Assembly (NCBI GenBank): GCA_003599345.1
Contig: QZJP01000049.1
Location: forward strand, 1-57,611
Length of the DNA: 57,611 nucleotides
Reading direction: 5' to 3'
Source of the DNA: Bacillota bacterium
GTDB lineage: Bacteria > Bacillota > Sulfobacillia > UBA995 > UBA9673
The position numbers and the translations under genes are program-made. Shown piece by piece: positions 24,966-33,336 of this stretch. Within the stretch, counting starts at the first letter, position 1; every line of letters begins with the position of its first letter. The notes below the pieces were generated by a model. That model ran no database searches, had not been told where the DNA came from, and was given only the letters and a program-made list of their open reading frames with translations.

Positions 24966-26219
24966 ATGGCACCTGTTCCCCGCCCCGAAAGCGTCTTCCG
25001 GGGCAACGTGGCCGTCCTGTCCGTGTCGGTCGCCTGCGCCGTCATGGCCGGCATGATCTGGTATCCGGTCCTGCCCCTTTACTATCGCGACCTCCAGGCT
25101 ACGGACTATCAGGTCAGCGTCGCCTACGGGCTTCTTGTCATCGTCGGGTCCTTCGTCCAACTGGCCGGTGGCTATCTCTCCGACAGGTTCGGACGTAAGC
25201 CGCTCATCGTCGTCCCCACCTTCATCAACGCGGCCGTCGTCCTTGCCGCCGGTTTCTCATCGTCGTGGGCGGCACTGACCGCGTTCGTCGTGACTCAGAA
25301 CGCGGCCGGGGCGCTCCAGATGCCGAGCTTCCTCACCATTATTGCTGAGACCGTGCCGCCTGAGAGGCAAGGGGACGCCTACGCCCTCCTGGAGCTCTTC
25401 GTCTCCCTGGGCCTGGGTCTGGGCCCCGCCCTGGGGGCCGTCCTCCTACCCCGCCTGCCCTTCCGGGGCCTGTTCGCGGTTTCGGCCGCCATCTACCTGG
25501 CGGTAGCGGTGGTGCGGGCCGTCGCCCTCAGAGAGACGAGGCCGAGGATGAGAACCCAGGCCCGTCGGGCCGCCGCCCCCGACCCCCTACCCCTGCCGCT
25601 GGGCGCGAGGCCGGCCTTCTCCCCCGGGGCGCTCTTCCGGGGCCGGCTCCTGTGGTTGGCGGTCACCGCAGTCGCCGTTGCCGTCGGCGTGAATGTCACC
25701 GTCTACGGGCCGTTCATCCCTCTCTTGCTGCACGATGCCCTGAGTCTATCCAAACGACAGATAGACGTGCTATACTCTGTCGGCCCGCTTGTCGCGGCGG
25801 CACTAGGGCTGGCCATGGGACGGTTCGTGGCCCGGCGAGGACCTGGTCCGGCGGTGGCCTGGGGGCTCGGCGGCGCCGGTGTCTGTCTCATAGCCCTTCT
25901 CGTCGCACCGACGTTCGGTTGGGCTCTCGCCCTGATGACGGGGGCCGGCGTTTTCCTACAGTTGAACTTCATCGGGTACGATACTCTAAGGGCCGTGGCC
26001 ACCACCCCGGAGATGCGCGGTAGGGTGGTGGGGGCCTTGGGCGCTTTGGGTGGCGTTGTTGGCGCGCTCTCCGTGCCTCTGGTCGGGAAGTGGGCCGAAA
26101 CCGCGGGACCGGGGCTGGCTTGTTGGGTCGGCGCGGTGTTCTGCGCTGCGGGGGCCGGTTCGGCCATAGTAGCGGAAAGGTGGGGGTCCCGGGATGAGCC
26201 CGCCCTGGGTGAGCGTTGA
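24966..26219 (+). CDS. Major facilitator superfamily transporter (drug-efflux-like)
   Basis: The 417-residue protein has 12 predicted membrane segments with the MFS loop GGYLSDRFGRKPLIV between segments 2 and 3. GLGLGPALGAVLLPRLPFRGLF in segment 5 resembles motif C of drug-proton antiporters. A Pro/Arg-rich central loop precedes GRLLWLAVTAVAVAVGVNV. GGAGAGTGA precedes the ATG. The 3' end overlaps the start of ktrB by 26 bp. The substrate is unknown. Confidence 0.9.
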   Translation: MAPVPRPESVFRGNVAVLSVSVACAVMAGMIWYPVLPLYYRDLQATDYQVSVAYGLLVIVGSFVQLAGGYLSDRFGRKPLIVVPTFINAAVVLAAGFSSSWAALTAFVVTQNAAGALQMPSFLTIIAETVPPERQGDAYALLELFVSLGLGLGPALGAVLLPRLPFRGLFAVSAAIYLAVAVVRAVALRETRPRMRTQARRAAAPDPLPLPLGARPAFSPGALFRGRLLWLAVTAVAVAVGVNVTVYGPFIPLLLHDALSLSKRQIDVLYSVGPLVAAALGLAMGRFVARRGPGPAVAWGLGGAGVCLIALLVAPTFGWALALMTGAGVFLQLNFIGYDTLRAVATTPEMRGRVVGALGALGGVVGALSVPLVGKWAETAGPGLACWVGAVFCAAGAGSAIVAERWGSRDEPALGER

Positions 26220-27741
26220 CAGGGCCGGCTTGACTCCGGATAGGCCGGGCGCCGGCTGGTCGCGACGTCCCCGCGCCGGTGGGGCCCGGAACGGCGGCTC
26301 CGGCAGGACCCGGAACCACGCCTGGCGTTCCGGGCTGCTCAACCCGGCCCGCGCTCTGGCCATCGCCTTCGGCCTAGCCATCGCCGGCGGCACGGTCTTG
26401 CTCGCCCTGCCTATCGCCACCGCCGACGGCCGCGGCCTGGGCCTGATAGACGCCTTCTTCACCGCCACGTCGGCCACTTGTGTGACGGGCCTCACGGTCA
26501 TCAACATCGGGGCGACCCTGACGACCTTCGGCGAGCTCGTCGTCCTGACTCTCATACAGATAGGCGGCCTCGGGGTCATGACCGTCACGACCATATTCGC
26601 CTTCGCCCTCCGCCGCCGGATCTCGCTGCGAGACTCCCTGACCGTGGGAGAAGCGCTGGGCGAGAGCCATCTCTCGGCCGTAGGGTCGCTCACCCGGAGC
26701 GTCATCGAAGTCACCATGGCCGTCGAATTCGCGGGGGCGTTGCTATTGGGCCTGCTCTTCTGCCGCTTCTACCCGCCCGGCACGGCCTTCTACTACGGCC
26801 TCTTCCATTCCGTCTCGGCCTTCTGCAACGCCGGCTTCGACCTGTTCGGGGACAGCTTGGTCCGCTTCGTCACCGACGTGCCGGTCAATCTCGTCATGAT
26901 GACCCTCATCGTCCTCGGGGGCCTGGGCTTCATCGTCATGTCCGAGTTCCTGGCCACACGCTACGGTAGGATGTTCTCCCGCAGGCCGAGGGACCGGGAG
27001 GACGCGGATGGAGTGGTGGAGCATACGGCAGCTCCCGCTGCGGCCCGGCGCTTCCTGCCGGCCCGCCTTTCGCTCCACACCCGGGTGGTCGTGACCACGA
27101 CCGTCGTCCTCATCGGCGTCGGGACTTTGCTGGTCCTGGCCTTCGAGTGGTCGAACCCGGTGACCCTGGGTCCGCTCTCCCCGGGTCACAAGGTCATGGC
27201 CGCCCTCTTCCAGGCCATCACGCCCCGGACCGCCGGCTTCAACACCATCCCGACCGGCGGTCTCCTACGGCCGGTTCTCCTCATCCTGATGGTGCTGATG
27301 TTCATAGGGGCGGCTCCCGGTTCGACCGGAGGAGGGGTCAAGGTCACGACGTTCGCGGTGGCTCTGGCGTCAGTCCGCTCTGCCCTCCGTCGCCGTGACG
27401 ACGTGGAGTTGGGCGGGCGGAGATTGCCGCCCGAGGTTCCCGCAAAGGCCTGGGTCATCATCGCCCTGGCCGTCGTCTCCATCCTGGTGGTCATGACCCT
27501 GCTCCTGGCCACTGAGAAGGAGCCTTTCCTGGACGTTGCGTTCGAGACCTTCTCGGCCTTCGGCACCGTGGGACTCTCGACGGGTCTTACGCCGAGATTG
27601 AGCACGATCGGCCGCGTAGTCCTCCCAGTGCTGATGTACGCCGGGAGACTCGGACCGCTCACCCTCGCGGTGGCCCTCGCCCGGCGCAAACCGGGGGGCG
27701 CAGACTGGCGCCTGCCCGAGGAACGAGTGGTCGTGGGGTAG
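26194..27741 (+). CDS. ktrB: Potassium uptake channel subunit, KtrB/TrkH family
   Basis: The 515-residue membrane protein has the four pore-loop motifs of the family: TATSATCVTGLT, HSVSAFCNAGFD, ITPRTAGFNTI and FSAFGTVGLST. Each holds the selectivity-filter glycine. It would carry K+ (probably with Na+ coupling) into the cell when bound to a cytoplasmic KtrA ring. The first 45 or so residues are a disordered Arg/Gly-rich extension, so a later start is possible. KtrA is encoded 64 bp downstream. Confidence 0.94.
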   Translation: MSPPWVSVDRAGLTPDRPGAGWSRRPRAGGARNGGSGRTRNHAWRSGLLNPARALAIAFGLAIAGGTVLLALPIATADGRGLGLIDAFFTATSATCVTGLTVINIGATLTTFGELVVLTLIQIGGLGVMTVTTIFAFALRRRISLRDSLTVGEALGESHLSAVGSLTRSVIEVTMAVEFAGALLLGLLFCRFYPPGTAFYYGLFHSVSAFCNAGFDLFGDSLVRFVTDVPVNLVMMTLIVLGGLGFIVMSEFLATRYGRMFSRRPRDREDADGVVEHTAAPAAARRFLPARLSLHTRVVVTTTVVLIGVGTLLVLAFEWSNPVTLGPLSPGHKVMAALFQAITPRTAGFNTIPTGGLLRPVLLILMVLMFIGAAPGSTGGGVKVTTFAVALASVRSALRRRDDVELGGRRLPPEVPAKAWVIIALAVVSILVVMTLLLATEKEPFLDVAFETFSAFGTVGLSTGLTPRLSTIGRVVLPVLMYAGRLGPLTLAVALARRKPGGADWRLPEERVVVG

Positions 27742-27805
27742 AAAGACGTGGAGTCAGGACAGTCACTCATCGTCAGAGCGGTAGCGCCTGTGGGGGGAGA
27801 CAGCA

Positions 27806-28453
27806 TTGCGCCAGTTCGCAGTCATCGGACTCGGGCGGTTCGGCCAGGCGGTTGGCACGGCCCTCCGTGAGCTGGGCCAGGAGGTTCTGGGCATCGACAA
27901 GGACGAGACGAGGACTCAAGCCCTCGCCGACGTCTTGACCCACGTCATCCAGGCCGACGCGACTCAGGAGGGCGTCCTGGCCGGCCTGGGCCTCGACCGC
28001 CTGGATGCCGCGGTCGTAGCCATGGGGGCGGATATCGAGGCCAGCACCCTCGTGACCATGATGCTCAAGGAGCTCGGGGTCAGGCACGTCGTCGCCCGGG
28101 CTTCGACGGTGACCCACGGCAAGGTCCTGGCCAAGGTGGGGGCCGACCGCGTGGTCTTCCCCGAGCAGGATATGGGGGTCCGTATCGCCCACGGCCTTTC
28201 CAACCCCAACGTCCTCGACTTCATCGAGCTCCTGCCGCACTACAGTGTCGTCGAAATGACGGCCCCCAAATGGATGCACGGCAAGACCCTCGGAGAGCTG
28301 CATCTCAGGCAGCGCTACGGGGCCAATGTCATCCTCATCCGCCGAGGCGACCGGATAAACGCCACCCCGGGCGGAGGCGACGTCATCGAAGAGGGTGACC
28401 TCCTCGTCCTGTCCGGCACCACCGAGGACCTGCAGGAGTTAGGGGAGGACTAG
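27806..28453 (+). CDS. ktrA: Potassium uptake regulatory subunit, KtrA (RCK) family
   Basis: The 215-residue protein has an N-terminal Rossmann RCK domain (FAVIGLGRFGQAVGTAL, with the acidic residue in VLGIDKDE) binding ATP/ADP or NAD(H), and a C-terminal TrkA-C domain (MHGKTLGELHLRQRYGANVILIRRGD). It gates KtrB as an octameric ring. The TTG start has GGGGGGAGACAG upstream. The length is typical for KtrA, which has a single RCK unit, unlike proteobacterial TrkA. Confidence 0.94.
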   Translation: MRQFAVIGLGRFGQAVGTALRELGQEVLGIDKDETRTQALADVLTHVIQADATQEGVLAGLGLDRLDAAVVAMGADIEASTLVTMMLKELGVRHVVARASTVTHGKVLAKVGADRVVFPEQDMGVRIAHGLSNPNVLDFIELLPHYSVVEMTAPKWMHGKTLGELHLRQRYGANVILIRRGDRINATPGGGDVIEEGDLLVLSGTTEDLQELGED

Positions 28454-28471
28454 ACCCGCTGCGACTTCCAG

Positions 28472-28495
28472 GGGAGAAGTAAGCCCGCTTCTCCC
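28472..28495 (+). terminator. Hairpin after ktrA
   Basis: GGGAGAAG and CTTCTCCC form an 8-bp stem with an 8-base loop 18 bases after the ktrA stop codon. No T run follows, so termination is uncertain. The remaining 50 bases up to gerA show no clear sporulation promoter. Confidence 0.45.
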
Positions 28496-28549
28496 TCCGG
28501 GCACACTATCCAGCTGATAATGCCGGTCCGGATGGAGGCCTAGCGGTTC

Positions 28550-30427
28550 TTGCCCTTACTCGACATCTGGCACCGCATCCGCTCCATCTTCACCCACCCT
28601 GACCGCGACCTTGAAGCCATGCAGTTCAGCCTGGGTGACCGCGACGGGGGAGGCAAGAGCGGCCAGGGCTCGTCGGGCCCTGGCGAGAGCGACCGGGGTT
28701 CGTCGCCCGCACCCCAGAAGGCGCGGAAACGCCGGGGGACGAGAGGGCGGCCCCCGCGTCAAGGAGCGGCTCCTGTACCCCATGGGCCGGGAGAGGCCAC
28801 CACCGGGGCGGGTGCTCCGCCCAAGCAGCTTGGCGGGACGTGGCCGGGGCAGAGACGACCCCCGGGGCCGAAGGGCAAGCGGGCCGAACCGATTCCCGCC
28901 AAGATCGAGGAGGCGATGCACCGCATCGCCGAGTTGTTCAACGTCCCTACCAGCCAGGACGTCGTAATCAGGAAGTTCGCGATATCATCGCGCCCGCCGG
29001 CCAGGGCCTTCATCGTCTACATCGAGGGCCTGGCCGAAGCGAAGGAGATCCAGCGTCAGGTCCTAGACCCCCTCATGACTCTCGCCAGGACCAGCCACGT
29101 TGGTAAGAAAGGCCTTGATGTGACCGTCCTGAACGAGCTCATAAGCGCTCCGGGGGCCGAGCGTAAGGAAACGATGGAGGAGGTCGTGGCCGGAGTCCTC
29201 CTGGGTGAAACAGCGCTTTTCGTCGGCATCGCACAGACGGCAGCGTTCCTCATCGACGTCAAGAACCCGCCTGGCCGCAACCCGACCGAGCCTGTTCTCG
29301 AGCGGACCCTCCGAGGCCCCCAACTGGGCTTCGTCGAGAGACACCGTGTCAGCACGGCGATGATCAGAGCCTACCTGAGAGACCCCGACCTCATAGTGGA
29401 GGACTTCGTCGTCGGCCGGCGGTCGAGGACCCTCACAAGCATGGTTTACGTCCGGGACATAGCCAACCCCAAGGTCGTGGCCGAGATGCGGAGGCGTCTC
29501 ACGAGCCTCGATGTCGACGTCATAGTCGATGCGGGCGTGCTCGAGGGGCTGCTCCGCGATCACGCCATGTCGCCTATACCTACCGTCCTGGCGACGGAGA
29601 GGCCCGACCGGGCGGCGTTACAGATTTCCCAGGGAGCGGTCGCCCTGCTCGTGGACGGCTCCACGCAGGCGCTCGTTGTTCCCGTGACCTACTCCACTTT
29701 CATCCACTCGGTGGAGGACACCTACCTACACTTCTCCTTCGCCGTCTTCCTCCGGGTGCTGCGCCTGGCAGGTCTGACGGTATCGACCCTTCTGCCGGGC
29801 ATATACATAGCCATCACCAACTTCCATAACGAGATGCTCCCGGCGCCCCTGCTTCTGACCATCTCGGCCGCCCGCGAGGGGCTCCCGCTCCCGCTGGTGT
29901 TCGAGGTCCTGTTCATGGAGTTGTCGTTCGAGTTGATTCGTGAGGCCGGCGTACGGATTCCCAGCCCTCTCGGTCCGACAATCGGCATCGTGGGGGCCCT
30001 GCTCATCGGCGATGCCGCCGTCAGCGCGTCCCTGATCAGCCCCATTATCGTCATCATCACCGCGCTTGGGGCCCTGGCCAACTTTGTCTTGCCGGAACAG
30101 AGCACCGCCTCCGTTGCCCGGGTCGGTCGCTTCGTGTTCGTCGGGTTGGCGAGCTCCTTCGGCCTATACGGGATAGCCCTCGGGCTATTCGCCGCGGGCA
30201 TCCACCTGGCGTCAATCAGGAGCTTCGGCGTCCCGTTCCTCTCGCCTATCGGGGCGTGGCGACCCGGGTCCCTGGACGTCATCCTCCGCGGCCCCATATG
30301 GGACCAGGAGAAAAGACCGGTGTTCCTGCGGCCGCTCGACCTCATCCGCCAGGCACGCTACGCCCGTGGGTGGGACCCTGGTGTCCCGCGTGACGACGAC
30401 GCAAGGGCGGGGGACAGCGGCCAGTGA
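28550..30427 (+). CDS. gerA: Spore germinant receptor subunit A (GerA/GerKA family)
   Basis: This A subunit sits in the spore inner membrane and, with B and C, senses small-molecule germinants. The 625-residue product starts at TTG after GGAGGCC. A disordered Gly/Pro/Arg-rich N-terminal region (about residues 25-115) precedes the cytosolic domain with LGETALFVG, VLRGPQ-like TLRGPQLGFVERHRVSTAMIR and RDIANPKVV. The membrane domain follows from about residue 385 (FHNEMLPAPLLLTISAARE; AGVRIPSPLGPTIGIVGALLIGDAAVSA). It overlaps the B subunit gene by four bases. The spore form of the protein normally needs a SigG promoter, which I could not pick out. Confidence 0.95.
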   Translation: MPLLDIWHRIRSIFTHPDRDLEAMQFSLGDRDGGGKSGQGSSGPGESDRGSSPAPQKARKRRGTRGRPPRQGAAPVPHGPGEATTGAGAPPKQLGGTWPGQRRPPGPKGKRAEPIPAKIEEAMHRIAELFNVPTSQDVVIRKFAISSRPPARAFIVYIEGLAEAKEIQRQVLDPLMTLARTSHVGKKGLDVTVLNELISAPGAERKETMEEVVAGVLLGETALFVGIAQTAAFLIDVKNPPGRNPTEPVLERTLRGPQLGFVERHRVSTAMIRAYLRDPDLIVEDFVVGRRSRTLTSMVYVRDIANPKVVAEMRRRLTSLDVDVIVDAGVLEGLLRDHAMSPIPTVLATERPDRAALQISQGAVALLVDGSTQALVVPVTYSTFIHSVEDTYLHFSFAVFLRVLRLAGLTVSTLLPGIYIAITNFHNEMLPAPLLLTISAAREGLPLPLVFEVLFMELSFELIREAGVRIPSPLGPTIGIVGALLIGDAAVSASLISPIIVIITALGALANFVLPEQSTASVARVGRFVFVGLASSFGLYGIALGLFAAGIHLASIRSFGVPFLSPIGAWRPGSLDVILRGPIWDQEKRPVFLRPLDLIRQARYARGWDPGVPRDDDARAGDSGQ

Positions 30428-31542
30428 TACGGCAGGGGCACATCGGCCGGTCCCAGGCGATCCTGCTGGTCTGGTACGTTCTTGCCACCAAGGTCTTCTT
30501 GAATGTCCCGTCGTCCTTGCTTTCCGAGGCTTTCAGCGCGGCATGGCTCGTGACACTGGGTGGGGGGGTCGTCGCCTTCCTAGGCCTGGTTCCCGCCGTG
30601 ACGCTTATGAGGAGGTTCGAGGACATGCCCTTGGCTAGAGTTCTCGACGAAGCGGGGGGTCTGGTGCTGGGTAAGATTGCATCCCTCGGGGCTTCGGTGA
30701 CTCTCCTGGCCATTCTGGGGGTGGCACTCAGGGAGTTCGGCGAGTCGGTCACTATAAGTACTCTCTCCCGGACCCCCATGAACATCATTATGGTTACCTT
30801 TGTTGCCCTAGTAGGCTATTCGGCCTACAGCGGCATCGAGAGCAGTGGGCGCCTTACCACGTTCCTGACACCGTTCCTCCTCATCCTTTTCGGGTTAATC
30901 CTCTTCAGCGACATCTCCGACCTCAACCTCAGGCAGATCTTCCCGCTCTTGGGTCCCGGCCCGGGTAGGCTCGCTGTATCGATGCTCACCCGCAGCTCGA
31001 TCTACGCGGAGGTCATGGTTATGCTCATTCTCTACCCGTACTTGCGTGAACGTCGGGACGCCCTGGCCGTCGCCACATGGGCCCTTGCTCTCGGGGTAGC
31101 GGTGCTGACCACGACGGAGGTGATAATAAGCAGCGCCTTTGGTATCGAAGGCAGCGAGCGCCTCCTCTTCCCGTTTCTTCAGTTGGCCAGGCTGAGCACC
31201 CTTGGGCGGTTTGTCACCAGGCTGGATCCATTGTTTGTCTTCCTGTCGTTTTTTGCGGCGGCCCTCTCGTTCAGCACCGTCCTGTGGGCCGCGGTAACCC
31301 ACTTGGCGGAGGCATTGAGGCTCAAAGACCACAGGCCCCTCATCGCCCCCATCAGCGCTGTCGTCGTCGCGGGCGGGCTACTTCCACGCTGCCTGTTGAA
31401 CGTAATCGACATATCGTTCGGGGTCATCTACATGTGGGCCTGGATACCGTTGGTGCTCCTACCGGGCCTGTTCCTGCCCCTTGCGGTCTTGCGCGGAAAG
31501 AAGGGGACGGCCACGGCAGGGCCGGGAGGCGGGCGGCGTTGA
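30424..31542 (+). CDS. gerB: Spore germinant receptor subunit B (GerB permease family)
   Basis: The 372-residue membrane protein has about 10 predicted membrane segments and belongs to the endospore germination permease branch of the APC superfamily. It is thought to bind the germinant, usually an amino acid. The GTG start lies in the GTGA overlap with gerA. Typical features include an N-terminal SQAILLVWYVLATKVF and the loop LLGPGPGRLAVS. It overlaps the TTG of gerC by three bases, so all three subunits are translationally linked. Confidence 0.93.
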   Translation: MIRQGHIGRSQAILLVWYVLATKVFLNVPSSLLSEAFSAAWLVTLGGGVVAFLGLVPAVTLMRRFEDMPLARVLDEAGGLVLGKIASLGASVTLLAILGVALREFGESVTISTLSRTPMNIIMVTFVALVGYSAYSGIESSGRLTTFLTPFLLILFGLILFSDISDLNLRQIFPLLGPGPGRLAVSMLTRSSIYAEVMVMLILYPYLRERRDALAVATWALALGVAVLTTTEVIISSAFGIEGSERLLFPFLQLARLSTLGRFVTRLDPLFVFLSFFAAALSFSTVLWAAVTHLAEALRLKDHRPLIAPISAVVVAGGLLPRCLLNVIDISFGVIYMWAWIPLVLLPGLFLPLAVLRGKKGTATAGPGGGRR

Positions 31543-32921
31543 GGAGGGCATCCCGCCCGCTCCCGCGTCTTCGCCGGCTCCGGGCAATCGCCGGCGCCGT
31601 CCTCATCGCGTCAACCTGCGGGTCTATGGCCTTGGGCGTCTCCGGGTGCTATGACCTCACCGAACTGGAGGACTTCGTCTTCGTATCCGCCATAGGGCTG
31701 GACGTCGCGAGTCATCCGGAATGGGTCAAAGTCACGATACTTGTCCCGGTGCCCCGAGCCCAACAGCCCGGCATTGGGCCGATGCGGGGCGGCGGGGGAG
31801 GCGGCGGAGGCGCCTCGTCCGTGATAACCGCCACGGCGGAAGGCCCCAGCGTCTTCGCGGCCACCAGACAGCTAAACGCACAGACAAACCGCGTCATCAC
31901 GTACGGCAACGCCCAGGTGCTCGTCATCGGGGAGGAACTGGCCCGTCGCAGCCTGGCTCCGGTGATCGATGCCCTCGACCGGTCCCGCGAGTTCCGGCAC
32001 AGCCTGCCCATTGCCGTAGCCGACGATACCACGGCAGAAGAGCTTCTCACGCTGGTGCGGCCCGACCTCGAGGCGTCCGTGGGAAGCTACTTGGCGGAAC
32101 TCGTCGAGACTGGCGCGCGCGACTTCAGCCGGACGGTCCTGGCGCGGGTTCACGACCTCCTCGAATGGTACAATGCCCGGGGCCAGGAGATTGTCCTACC
32201 TCTCATCAGGCTCGAGGATAAGTCTGTGCCGCCCGCCCTCCCGAAGGCGGGTGACGGGGGCGGGGGAGGCCAGGACGGAGGCGGTGGTGGTGGCGGGCGG
32301 GCCCAGGGCGGAGGCGGTGGTGGTGGCGGGCAGGCCCAGGGCGGAGGCCAGGGGATGGAATCAATGACCGAGAAGCGCGCCGCCTCGCTCGGGGCCGCCC
32401 TGTTCAGAGACGACAGGATGGTGGCCGAGATGCCCGACGCGCAAGTCATCGCCTGGCAGCTCTTGACCGGGCAATTCGAGAGGGGCGTGATGACCATCCG
32501 GGGACCGGCGACCCTCGGGGCCAACGTGGTGATGATTCTGCCGCGGGGTTCGAGCCGGATATCCGTCAAGCGCCAAGGCGACCACTTCAGCTTCAAGGTG
32601 GACGTCGAGGTGCAGGGGAAAATCACCGAGGTGAGCGGCCCGGCCCAAGTCGTGGAGAAGTCGCACATACCCGTCATCAAGGCCTTCCTGGCCGCGAACA
32701 TCCGGGAGCGGTTGTCCGAGGCCATCAACCTAGCCAAGACCGAGGTCGGCGGAGACATCTTCGACCTCGCCCTGATGGCCCGGCGCACCTTCGCCACATG
32801 GCAGGATTGGGTCTCCTTCGACTGGAACCAGGCTTTCGTCTCGGCCGACTTCTCCCTGAAGGTCGAGATAACGGACCTGCGAACGGTTTTCGTCTTACAG
32901 CCTGTCGTTCCGCGAGACTAG
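31539..32921 (+). CDS. gerC: Spore germinant receptor lipoprotein subunit C (GerC family)
   Basis: The start is TTG 31539, overlapping the gerB stop, with GGGAGGCGGGCGG upstream; the 614-residue ORF in the track begins inside gerB. The 460-residue product has a signal sequence ending in a lipobox GVSGC followed by YDLTELED, the family hallmark (usually GCWDRRELE). Lipidation would need Lgt, encoded at 38 kb. An unusual poly-glycine linker (residues about 237-272) splits domain 1 from domains 2-3, which end in a helical C-terminal domain (VEKSHIPVIKAFLAANIRERL). The protein faces outward from the spore inner membrane. Confidence 0.93.
   Translation: MRRASRPLPRLRRLRAIAGAVLIASTCGSMALGVSGCYDLTELEDFVFVSAIGLDVASHPEWVKVTILVPVPRAQQPGIGPMRGGGGGGGGASSVITATAEGPSVFAATRQLNAQTNRVITYGNAQVLVIGEELARRSLAPVIDALDRSREFRHSLPIAVADDTTAEELLTLVRPDLEASVGSYLAELVETGARDFSRTVLARVHDLLEWYNARGQEIVLPLIRLEDKSVPPALPKAGDGGGGGQDGGGGGGGRAQGGGGGGGGQAQGGGQGMESMTEKRAASLGAALFRDDRMVAEMPDAQVIAWQLLTGQFERGVMTIRGPATLGANVVMILPRGSSRISVKRQGDHFSFKVDVEVQGKITEVSGPAQVVEKSHIPVIKAFLAANIRERLSEAINLAKTEVGGDIFDLALMARRTFATWQDWVSFDWNQAFVSADFSLKVEITDLRTVFVLQPVVPRD
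32277..32342 (+). repeat. Two 33-bp tandem repeats in gerC encoding Gly-rich linker
   Basis: Two nearly identical 33-bp units (32277-32309 and 32310-32342), differing at one base, each encode an 11-residue unit rich in glycine and ending R/Q-A-Q-G. A third partial copy follows. Near-identity suggests a recent slippage duplication. Confidence 0.75.
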
Positions 32922-32971
32922 ACGCTTGCCCGGCAGGCGGCGGCCCGTCGTGTGCAATTCTCCTTGCAGTC

Positions 32972-33151
32972 CTAAAGACTCGTGAACGCCCAAGCCGGCA
33001 GGGCAAAGGACGCGAGGGCCAGGATGAAGAGAACCACCCCGCCGAACCTGTTGCCGGACCTCCACGTTTCCAGGGCGTAATTCCCGGTGTAGACGGCGAT
33101 TCCAAGAGCGACGATGGCGTAGAGCAAGCTTCTGCGGACCCCCTCCGTCAT
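32972..33151 (-). CDS. Small two-pass membrane protein (59 aa), unknown function
   Basis: The likely start is ATG 33151 (MTEGVRRSLLYAIVALG); the track start at 33205 lies within a tandem repeat. The product has two hydrophobic segments (LLYAIVALGIAVYTGNYAL and GVVLFILALASFALPAWAF) linked by a short polar loop WRSGNRFGG. It is read toward gerC and is separate from the operons on both sides. I do not recognise it. Confidence 0.6.
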   Translation of the reverse strand: MTEGVRRSLLYAIVALGIAVYTGNYALETWRSGNRFGGVVLFILALASFALPAWAFTSL

Positions 33152-33168
33152 CGTCTCTAGCCTTGCCT

Positions 33169-33216
33169 GGAACGGAACACCGCTACTCACAAGGAACGGA
33201 ACCACCGTTACTCAAA
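33169..33216. repeat. Two 24-bp imperfect direct repeats upstream of the small membrane protein
   Basis: Two adjacent 24-bp units, each starting GGAACGGAAC and ending in ACTCA(C/A)AA, lie immediately upstream (minus-strand sense) of the 59-residue gene. They differ at a few positions. They could be tandem operator sites or simple duplication. Confidence 0.6.
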
Positions 33217-33217
33217 G

Positions 33218-33256
33218 GGGGGCGGCGAAAAGGGGCATACCCTCCTCGCCGCCCCC
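33218..33256 (-). terminator. Hairpin terminator of the acylase gene
   Basis: GGGGGCGGCGA and TCGCCGCCCCC form an 11-bp stem; on the minus strand it is followed by CTTTG. It lies about 80 bases after the stop of the penicillin-acylase-family gene. Confidence 0.55.
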
Positions 33257-33336
33257 GGGGCAATCGCCGCCCTTCCACGGGCGGTCGCCTCTTCCACGGG
33301 CAGGCCCAGACGAGCGGCCGTCCGCCTCCAGGACCG

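Noticed and set aside
24664-24972. 102-residue minus-strand ORF with ATG-started variant after AGGAGG
   Set aside because: The frame gives low-complexity Arg/His-rich protein, while the frame beginning at CTG two codons later encodes the GerW-like domain.
32277-32342. Direct repeats in gerC considered as a CRISPR or regulatory array
   Set aside because: They are in frame, adjacent without spacers and encode a glycine linker.
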